NCBI GenBank assembly: GCA_037367355.1
Contig: CM074698.1
Span: 1,674,001-1,738,000 of the forward strand
Source: Neoscytalidium dimidiatum
Taxonomy: Eukaryota; Ascomycota; Dothideomycetes; Botryosphaeriales; Botryosphaeriaceae
DNA: 64,000 bases
Direction of reading: 5' to 3'
Made by a program: the position numbers and the translations under genes. The notes beneath the pieces were generated by a model. That model was not told where the DNA came from, did no database searches, and was given only the letters and a program-made list of their open reading frames with translations. Below are positions 56,002 to 64,000 of the stretch, piece after piece (position 1 is the first letter of the stretch; the number at the start of each line of letters is the position of its first letter).

Positions 56002-58266
56002 CTAGCCCGCCGCCAGGTCAATGTGTGCCCGCGCCCCACCAAGTCCGCTCGCCTGACCTTGCTTGGCAGCCTGTTGCTCCGCCAGGTGCTTCTTTTCCGC
56101 CGACGTGATGCACTGCATATTTGCTCCCAGCTTGTTCATCGTCTCCACCCACTCGTCATACGGGTCTGAATCGAACACAATGCCTCCGCCTGCCTGAAGG
56201 TAGGCCACTCCGTCCTTGGTCATCATCGTACGTAGCGCAATGCACTGTACGCTGTCAGTATGTATTGCCGTGGACGCCTTGTCACCTCGTCTACGAATAG
56301 AAAGCCCATCGAAACGACATCGATGCGGCCAGCTCGAAAAGAAGCGCCGCGGCATTTCTGAAACAGCATGGGGAAATTGAAGCAACCATTCAGATGCACC
56401 CAAAAAGATGAAGCCGTGACAAGTCCATCGGGAGGATTGCTTCAATTCCCCACGTGCGACCGTTGCGCTGCGCTGCTTTGCAAACAGGCTCGCTCCAAAT
56501 CGTCTGCAGTCATTTGTGACGCAAAATTTCCTTTCCGGTGGAATGGGTGCGATCGTTGGGGTATGGCATTCCACTCACCGTGTCCATAGCCCCTTCTTCC
56601 TCCTCGCCGTTCGGCTTCACGCTGCCGTAACCAAAGTAGCCGACGGCTCCGGCGTACACTCCTCTCTTCTCCTTTTCCAGCTCGGCGATCAATTCCATTG
56701 CACGCACCTTAGGCGCGCCGCTAACGGTTCCGGCCGGAAAGATTGATCTGAAGGCATCGAAGCGCGTCTTGTCGGGACGCAACACGCCGGACACTTCAGA
56801 CACTAGATGCTGGACGTGAGAGAACTTCTGGACCACCATCAAGCGATCGACACGCGTCGAAAGTGGGTCGCAAACCCTGTTAACGTCATTTCGCGCAAGG
56901 TCCACAAGCATGACATGCTCAGCCCTATCCTTTAGCGAACTCCGCAGCTCTTCAGCTAGCAGTTCATCCTCTTCCATCGTCTTACCACGCTTGACTGTGC
57001 CGGCAATAGGATGAGTGATTATGCGGCCTTGGTCAGCCTTCACCAGCAGCTCCGGGCTCGCACCAATAATCTGGAAATCCTCGCACTCGAGGTAGAATAG
57101 GTACGGTGATGGATTTACTGTCCGCAGGTGGCGGTAAATGTTGAACGGATGCAACGAGGTTGGTCTCGAGAAGCGCTGCGAGGGAACACACTGGATGATA
57201 TCACCCTTCTGAATGTGCTCCTTGAGCTTGTGGACGTGGCCTTCGTATCCCTCTTGTCCGATGTTTGACTTGTATTCCCTGTCCAGTTCGATCGGAGGCT
57301 GCTCGGGCAAGGGCAAGTCATCGCTCTTGAGCTTCGCGATTGTCTCCTGGACCACCGCCTGGGCATCGTTATAAGCACTCTCCAGCTGTTCCAAGTTCTC
57401 GGGAACCTTCATGTAGGTGATGACCTTGACGACTTGGAAAAAGTGATCGAAGGCGACAATGGTATTAAACAGCATGAAGAAGCTCTCGGGCACCTTCAAT
57501 ACATCCTCCATATCCCGCTTCGTCTTGGGCTCAAAGTATTTCACGCAGTCGTAGCCGACGTAGCCAATGGCGCCACCAGTCAGGGGCGGGAGCTTCAGGG
57601 TGGGCACAGCGGCGACACGAGACTTTGCCAGCTCCCTCTCCAGGAGTGGAAGGGGATCGCACTCGGGGCCATGGCCGGGGCCGGTCTTGAGAACGCTGCG
57701 GGGTTCTGTCGGCTGAGTCAGAGCCAGGCAGCAGGTAGGGAGCGTCGACGATACGAACCCGCGCCAACAAAGCTGTATCTGCCTATTGTTTCGGTGGTGG
57801 CAGCGCTCTCAAAAAGGAAGGAGAGCTTGGACCTTGCACGCTCGCTCAGCACACGCAAAGCCTCATTTTGAGCCACGACTCACTGACTTGTGGGCGATCT
57901 TGAGGTAGATAGACGACGGGGTGAGGAATTCGGCGGAAATAGAGGAGGATACGGGGACGAGGTTCGGCGGGTTGGGCGTGTTCACGTAAGACGCCAGCAC
58001 TTCGCGCACTGTGTCGAGGGATGGCTCGATGCCTAGCTGGAGTTGCGGTCAGCGAGGTCGATGCGGCGGAGCGGCCCGGAGCGGGCTGTATGCAAGTGTT
58101 GCTGGCAGAAGCTCATCGAGGCTCAGCGATGCAAGTCGCGTGCGTACCCACAACATGTGGTGAGTTGTAAGCTGTAGCACGCGTGGACGCGGGTGCGGGC
58201 TGCATGGATGAGCCCCGCCAAAGACAGGAACATGCAAATCAGGGGGCGGCTCACCCGCGATGCCAT
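56002..58266 (-). CDS. trpE: Anthranilate synthase component I
   Basis: First committed enzyme of tryptophan synthesis, converting chorismate to anthranilate with ammonia from the glutaminase partner. Predicted 534 residues. Inferred exons (minus strand): 58266-58255 (12 nt), 58036-57888, 57832-57759, 57705-56579 and 56244-56002. The N-terminal domain has IEPSLDTVREVLASYV and SKLSFLFESAATTETIGRYS, where FLFES corresponds to the LLES tryptophan-feedback region. The chorismate-binding domain has QCVPSQRFSRPTS, PSPYLFYLE, GASPELLVK, HPIAGTVKRGKT, LVDLARNDVNRVCDP and IFPAGTVSGAPKVRAMELI, then the C-terminal LQAGGGIVFDSDPYDEW. All catalytic motifs look intact. The 12-nt first coding exon is inferred and the least certain part. 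The last intron is 334 nt, much longer than the others. Followed divergently by a coiled-coil gene. Confidence 0.95.
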
Positions 58267-58794
58267 TGTGAAGGTTGCAGGCCCTGGCCGTAGGGGGCGG
58301 AGAGGTGTGTCTGGCGGATTGAGGAGGAAGTGCAGCAGCAATGGTGGACGAAACTCTCACGGCAGTTCAGTCATCGGCCAGAGACGCGACAATTTCGGGG
58401 CGGCAGAAGCTCGCTTGATGTCAGCGCGCGGGCGAGCAGGGCCAGTCAGCGTGCGGCTTGGCGCGTGTTTTGGCGGGGCTGGCGTTCGCTGGCTTGTGAC
58501 CATTTGCTTGTCCAGCCCTCCGCCCGCAGCCCGCAACCCGCAACCCGCAGCCCGCAGCCCGCCTCCAAAACCGCAGCCTGCCGTCATCGACGCGCCGCAC
58601 TCACCGGCCGCGGTGACACGGACGATGGGTAGGCTGTCGTGTGCCAGCTAGACTCGCGTGCCCGGGCCTTCGTCTCCACCGATCTCTGAAAAGCACGCTC
58701 CCGCCCCTTCCACCATCTGCACCACCTCTTCCGCCTACCTTCCGCCTGCCAGCCGCTGCCACATCGCTCCAAGCCGCCCGCATCCTCCGCCGTC
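58267..58794. other. Divergent promoter region, trpE (-) / coiled-coil gene (+)
   Basis: About 0.5 kb between the inferred start codons, with a heptamer repeat (CCCGCAG/CCCGCAA) at 58522-58563 and a pyrimidine-rich leader before 58795. No distinct regulator site could be assigned. Confidence 0.5.
58522..58563. repeat. Tandem heptamer (CCCGCAG/A)n
   Basis: About six copies of a seven-base unit in the divergent promoter region. Confidence 0.8.
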
Positions 58795-60171
58795 ATGGCG
58801 AACCACGGCTGCCGCCCCAGCACGCCGCCTGGCCGCGCCGTTCTGCACGACTCGCCATTCTCCGACTATTACTCCGACAGCTCCTTCTCCGCCGGCTCGC
58901 AGCAAGCCTCCAAGATCCAAAGCGCTCTGCTCAACCGCCTGTCGCAGCTGGCCGTCCAGGTTACTCGCGAAGAGCCCATCGAGCCAGTCGCCCACCATGT
59001 TCAGCGCGCTCTGGACAATCTCTACGCTCTCTTCGCTGTCCCCGACATTCAAACGCGCCAGCCCGCGGACCTGGAGGACTCCGGCCTTTTCATAGAGGAC
59101 GAGAGAAGCGAGAGGGACGAGAAGGACGCTCCCGATGTTCCTCGCGCACATCTACCGAGCGGTCCTCCTGAAGATGCCATTGCAGAAGAAGAGCTGGAGG
59201 ACGTCTACTCGACCTTGATCAAGATGTCCATAGAGCTACGCGAGGGCTTCTTAGAGATGAAGGTAAGCGCAGCCCGGTCCCTCAGCAAGAGACCACCTAA
59301 CTTATCAAAGGACCACCAGTCTGGCTTAATGTCCGACTTGACCAAGGTTCAGAATCAGAACGATGCCCTCAAGGCCGAGAACAAGGCTCTCCACTCGCAG
59401 AACGACATTCTCCAGGCTCAAGTCACTGCCCTTCGCTCCAAGATCGAATCTCTGCGTACCCAGAATCAGTCTCTGCGTACCGACCTGCAGTCTGACTTCA
59501 CCGAGCTCATGTCACTCAAGCTACAGCTCATGGCAATAGAGGTCAAGTCCGCTCTGCACCATGGCCAAGACAGTAGCGACATCCTAAAGCAGAGCATGGA
59601 GCGCTGGACTGAGGAGTGGCATGAGATGGACGAGAAGTTCCGTGAGCGAAGAGAAAAGTTCTCCGGCGCTGTGGACCCGAACCTCATTGGCGAAGCCAAC
59701 CAGCTCGCTGCCGACATTTCGGCATTCCTAAATCTCGAGGACGGCACCCTCAAGCCAAAGACTTCCCGCCATTCTCGCAATCTACCCGGAGCTCATGCGA
59801 GAGGTTCAAGCGATCCTTTCCCTGCTGCTTCGTCAGCATTGCCTCCCATTGAGGAGAGTCCCATTGAGAAGCCCGAGAAGCCCGAGCAGCTTGAGCAGCC
59901 CGCTCGAGATGCTGATGCAGGCCCATCTCCCGGGACTGAGAATAAGCCAATCCCTAAGCAAACATCCAGTGATGTAGAAGAGGAGAAGCCCGTCCCAGCC
60001 CAGCCGAGACAAGGCTTCCTGTCTAGCTTCTGGCGCTCTCAACCAAGGCGATTCTCCGTCTTGAAAAGCGCTCTGACAGATCCTCGCAAGAGTATTTGGG
60101 ATGCTCTCTCCGAAGTGACTGGTGTCGGCATGTACGACGACTTTTACGACGACTACAACACGACCGACTGA
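58795..60171 (+). CDS. Coiled-coil protein of unknown function
   Basis: Predicted cytosolic or nuclear protein, 442 residues if the 48-nt intron 59263-59310 is removed, or 458 if retained. The intron has a GTAAGC donor, CTAAC branch site and AAAG acceptor, is a multiple of three and contains no stop. N-terminus: a short disordered part, then helical QASKIQSALLNRLSQLAVQV. A long heptad-type coiled coil covers about residues 160-265 after splicing (QNQNDALKAENKALHSQNDI, then Leu-rich SKIESLRTQNQSLRTD). A Pro/Glu-rich disordered segment follows (EESPIEKPEKPEQLEQP). The C-terminal block QGFLSSFWRSQPRRFSVLKS through DALSEVTGVGMYDDFYDDY looks conserved and may bind a partner. I do not recognise the family. 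Length and coding-like composition leave little doubt that it is a real gene. Confidence 0.85.
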   Translation: MANHGCRPSTPPGRAVLHDSPFSDYYSDSSFSAGSQQASKIQSALLNRLSQLAVQVTREEPIEPVAHHVQRALDNLYALFAVPDIQTRQPADLEDSGLFIEDERSERDEKDAPDVPRAHLPSGPPEDAIAEEELEDVYSTLIKMSIELREGFLEMKVSAARSLSKRPPNLSKDHQSGLMSDLTKVQNQNDALKAENKALHSQNDILQAQVTALRSKIESLRTQNQSLRTDLQSDFTELMSLKLQLMAIEVKSALHHGQDSSDILKQSMERWTEEWHEMDEKFRERREKFSGAVDPNLIGEANQLAADISAFLNLEDGTLKPKTSRHSRNLPGAHARGSSDPFPAASSALPPIEESPIEKPEKPEQLEQPARDADAGPSPGTENKPIPKQTSSDVEEEKPVPAQPRQGFLSSFWRSQPRRFSVLKSALTDPRKSIWDALSEVTGVGMYDDFYDDYNTTD

Positions 60172-61874
60172 ATCATTGATACCGCGTCGGCCCCATGATT
60201 TTTGACGGCTGTATTGCTTGAACCCCCACCTTTGCTTTCTGCATTTGTATTTTCCCCCTCTCCGTTTTACGTTTCTTGCGAATTGTACCTACGAAAGATT
60301 GGCTATCCCCTTGTTTTATGGCGTATCACACACGGCTGAGGTTTTTGCTTTTCTGGTTTTCACGACATAATGTCCATGGAACACACGCATGCGAGGCACG
60401 CAAAAGATACCCATCCATTATCAAAGAGGCGTTGTTGGCTCTCAAAGCAAAACTCAAAGCAGACGAAAATGTTGGCACCGACAACAATGATGGGAGGGAG
60501 AAGAATGGTAGTATTGATTAGCGGTATTATACGAGAGATTGATGGTGGCCAAAGAGCAGGACATATTGATGGCACAGTTCTAGCTGCAAGAATAGCAAAT
60601 CAACGAAACATCGACACACTCTCCTTCCCACCATCAGTGCCTTCAAAACAGCGTCAAAACGTGCAACACCTTGCAGCCCTAGCGTTTCAACGTATCCCAA
60701 ACGGGTCACATCTTGATTAAGGGAAGGGCAGTGTCAGGTAAATGGTCCCCCTCCCGCCTTTCCCTCCAACTCCCGAAGGCTAAACCTTACAACCAAAAAG
60801 TATCCACGCGCACGGATTCAACCACACAAATACGCACAGTCCGACCCGCGCCCGCCACCCGAACCTTGTGTACCGCTCTTCTTCCCTCCCCCCTTACTAA
60901 CTAACCCCGAGACACGGGGAACCCTGCAACGACGTGGAACGGAATCTTTTTCTCGAACAACACAAAAAATTTCGCCCCGGTGTGCCGGAAACTCGGCCAT
61001 CGGGACCCTGGGAATCTTTTTTTTTTTCCCTTTTCGAATCGAATCGCACGCGCGTGCCATGACAACGTGCGTTTCTTGAAACGAAGGGCTGAGAGCTATT
61101 TTTTTTTCTTTTCTACCTTTTCTTTCCTTAGTCTTACCGATGCATACCCGACATGAACGTGGTTCTCTTCTTCCGAGCCATGCCGATGGGCTAAAAGGGG
61201 AGGAAGGAGAAACCTAACGGTGCGATCTTGAGGCTGACCCGCGGGGAAGAGGAGGGCCGGTGGAAGGCCCGGAGCGCGGAGAGATATGCGCGCACACGTG
61301 ATGAATTCGGAAGGCCCGTGAGCGCAGCAGAGCCCCTTAGGAGTGATTCCCTTTCTCAGAAGCTAGAAGACGTAATTCTCGATGATCATATCAGATTCAT
61401 TGGTCAATCTAACTTGAATATATAAAAACAGAGAAAGCGCGTTTCGAACAGTGGTGGAGAAAGAGAAAAAAAAAAACAACGCTGGGGATATCGCTCTATA
61501 CAACACTGCTACTCCGACAACACACGCGCACACACATCACTATAGAAGCGAGGATCCTTGGAAACATCCGCCCTTTTTGCCCTTTCCCCCCGGTAGAAGC
61601 GCCTCCGCCAAACGATTGTCAAGCACATGAAACAATCCTGAATCCCTCCCCTTTGAATCCGCTAACTACGCCAGGATCCGACGTTCCTTATGGATGGTGA
61701 TTTCCTTCAACTCATACTAGGAGACAAGAAACGAATTGTCAAAATACTGAAGAATGAGAAGATTAATCAAGTAGAAGCGGAAGCGACACGAAAAATTGAT
61801 GTCGCTACAGAAACAGCATGTCTGTATGAATAATAGCATAGCGCGGTGACGCATACCGTCATGTCGTTCAATCT
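60172..61874. other. Convergent intergenic region (1.7 kb)
   Basis: Lies between the stops of the coiled-coil gene (+) and the SSN6-like gene (-). It is AT-richer with several poly-T/poly-A runs (61017-61028, 61099-61109, 61465-61477) as expected for long 3' UTRs. No gene seen; short frames have no features. Confidence 0.6.
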
Positions 61875-64000
61875 TTACATAGGCTTCGTCTCAATTGGAG
61901 CAGGAGTGTGGTTGACGCCGTTAGTGACGCTTGCGCTTCGTGGGCTATTCCGCTCAGAGCGTGGCGGCTGCTGCACACGCTTCTCGTCGTCGCCACTGTC
62001 ATCGTAGTCCTCATCGACCTCCATCTTGCGAGCAGCCGGCTCATGCTGTTCCTTGCGCTCTTCCTTTGGCTGTTCCGGCGCGTGTGGCGTCTGCGGCGGA
62101 GGCGGAGGGTGGATGGCAGGAAGAGAAGGCGGATGATGTGCTGCTTCAGAGGGGTGGTAACCATCATTGATGTGCCGCTGCTCCTCAGGGCGACGAGCCT
62201 CGGCCTGCTCCGGCGGAGTTCGCTGAACCTGCGAAGTCTGCGATGCCATTCTCTCAGGCGGGGATGGGCGGCGCGGCGGAGTTTCATCGAGCCGCTGCCG
62301 CTTCTCGTCATTTGTAGGAGGCTTCTGAGCAGAAGCGCTGTCTTCTTCCCACTCCCGAAGGCGCTTCTGTGCAGTCGGTGTCCTCTCATCCCGATCGCGA
62401 GCAGCAGCTTCAGCAGCAGCAAGAGCCGATGCTGGCGGAGGAGCACCGCTCGCAATACCACCAGGAGCTGCAGGATCAGGGTGATGCGGATAAGTTCCAT
62501 GAGGGTAGTGTGAGTTGGGAGATCCAGCCTGGCTCTGGATGATTGGGCGAACCTCTGGAGGAGGGCTGGCTGGACGACCGTACGGCGGCACCGGGCCGGG
62601 TCCTGGCGGCGGGGGGCCGTTCAGTGTAGCCGGTGGCGCAGGCCCGTTCGAGGCGTGAGCACCATAGTTAGGATTGGCGATCCGGTTGGGCTGCCCCTGA
62701 GGTGGGCCCTGTTGTGCCTGCGACTGCGGGGGTTGCTGCTGAGGAGGGAGGCTATTGGCTTGTCCAGGCTGGTAGAGGCTGGGAGCGGCATTATGGCTCT
62801 TTGGCGACGGTGAAAGGCCGCGGCGAGCTGGTCCTGGGGCATTCAGTCGAGGCGGTTCTTGGAACTGCCTGGGGGGCTCTTGCCTCGGACTAGCGGGGCG
62901 AGCTGATGCCCCTGGTCTGAGCGCGGGATCGCGTTGATCATAAGGTCCGATCTGCTGAGGAGGCATTTGGGGATCCTGAATGCCAGCGAGACGTCTGTTC
63001 CAGTCGTTTCCCCCGCCCAAGGCAGCAGGAGGAAGGGGTTGTTGAGGCGCGGGCTGCGAGGGCTGAGGACCGCCCCATTGGGGTTGTGGCGGACCGTTCA
63101 TAGCTCCGGGTTGGTATGCCTGAGGGTGAACGTCCTGCGGCAAAGGTGCACTGTTCTGGTTAGGCATGCCATTCGTCGGCTGGCCATTCTGCAGCAGCTG
63201 CAGGCGCGCCTTGATATGCACGTTGGACGGGTCGAGATCAGCTGCACGCTGGTATGCGTCCAACGCATCTGCTGTTTGGTTGTTGCAGGATTCGTACTGA
63301 TATTGGTTAGCGACAGGTGCACCGTGCTGCTGTGGCATGCAGGAAGCAAACTCACCAAAGTTCCGAGGTCGTACCAAACCTCAGAAATATTGGGGTTCAG
63401 ACGAATGGCGCGCGAGTAAGCATCGAGCGCATCGCGGTACTGATTGATCTGGTAGTAGAGGACACCAATGGAGCACCAGAATGTCGGGTTCCTGCCATCG
63501 CGATAGACGGCTTGTTGATAAGCTTCGTACGCCTTCGGGTACTTCTGCTGGGACATGTAACAGCGACCCAACAGGTACCAGCTCTGGGCATCACTCTGAT
63601 CTGCAGGTACTGTTAGACTTCGCGGGAATTCAATTCACACGTGAGCCCAAGAACATACCAGAGGCAACGGACTTCTCTAAGTATTCGATAGCGCGCTCCT
63701 GGCTCTCGAAACTGCTGCTCTGTTGATGGTGAAGCCATCCTAATTGTTGGAGAACTTTGGCATGGTTCGGGTCGCGGTCAAGCACGCGCCTATAGGCGTT
63801 CTTAGCCGACTCATACTGCACTAATTGTTAGTCCGCCGCCGACTTTCGCGTTGGGTCAGAATCTTACGTCTTTCTGCTGCTCGTACACGTGACCAATCTG
63901 GAACCAGATGTCCTCTTCAGTCAATGGACGGGGAGGGTCGTTGACAATGTATTTGAAGCACTGAGATCAATCAGCTTCCTGGTTACCTTGGCCAGTCTCT
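61875..64000 (-). CDS. ssn6: SSN6/CYC8-type TPR transcriptional corepressor, 3' part (5' end outside window)
   Basis: Partner of TUP1-type WD40 repressors in global gene repression, nuclear. Exons inside the window (minus strand): 64000-63987 (partial), 63960-63868, 63815-63659, 63600-63356 and 63296-61875, all in phase. TPR units are clear: CFKYIVNDPPRPLTEEDIWF, YESAKNAYRRVLDRDPNHAK, AIEYLEKSVASDQSDAQSWY, YPKAYEAYQQAVYRDGRNPT, YRDALDAYSRAIRLNPNISE and ADALDAYQRAADLDPSNVHI. Then comes a long Pro/Gln-rich disordered tail of about 440 residues with PPQQQPPQSQAQQG-type runs. The C-terminus is acidic and charged (MEVDEDYDDSGDDEKR) and ends PIETKPM. This architecture matches Aspergillus SsnF and Neurospora RCM-1. 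The first TPRs and the start lie to the right of the window. Confidence 0.94.

Noticed and set aside
61908..62513. A 201-codon plus-strand frame with hydrophobic, Arg-rich segments
   Set aside because: Antisense shadow of the Pro/Gln-rich tail of the SSN6-like gene.

Overview
The window looks like nuclear DNA of a filamentous ascomycete (Pezizomycotina). The genes carry many short introns of about 48-70 nt with GT..AG ends and CTAAC-type branch points. The protein set is typical of moulds: Zn(II)2Cys6 regulators, MFS and MATE efflux carriers, a CFEM protein, a rhodopsin-like (PTH11-type) membrane protein, a ToxD-like reductase and an Ssn6-type corepressor. Genus and class cannot be fixed from sequence alone. 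I support 18 protein-coding genes. I saw no rRNA, tRNA, CRISPR array or intact transposon.

Layout. 1-3.5 kb: GC-rich, no supportable gene. 3.5-11 kb: an amino acid permease (-), then a HAD-type hydrolase (+) and an FAD-dependent oxidoreductase of the DAO fold (+), possibly a small amino acid/amine catabolism locus. 11-20.2 kb: a 9-kb stretch with no convincing gene, ending in a very GC-rich, microsatellite-rich leader before a large intronless Zn2Cys6 regulator (20.2-22.9 kb). 23.8-24.7 kb: a small membrane protein (-). 27.2-37.9 kb: two MFS carriers (-), a MATE carrier (+) and a secreted agmatinase-like ureohydrolase (+). 40.7-49.6 kb: a secreted FAD-linked oxidase, a rhodopsin-domain membrane protein, a ToxD-like enoyl reductase and a Zn2Cys6 regulator. 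This looks like a small secondary-metabolism-style group without a PKS, NRPS or terpene backbone gene. 49.9-64 kb: mostly housekeeping: COX11, a GPI-anchored CFEM protein, anthranilate synthase I (trpE), a coiled-coil protein of unknown function and the 3' part of an SSN6/ssnF-type TPR corepressor running off the right edge.

Exon borders were worked out by hand from splice signals, reading-frame continuity and family alignment from memory. For every gene with coordinates given, the exon lengths sum to a multiple of three. The most unusual details are gene structures: an inferred 8-nt microexon in the permease, a 1,071-nt repeat-filled intron in the DAO gene, a zinc-cluster motif spread over three exons including one of 29 nt, and a 48-nt stop-free intron that would leave the frame open if retained.
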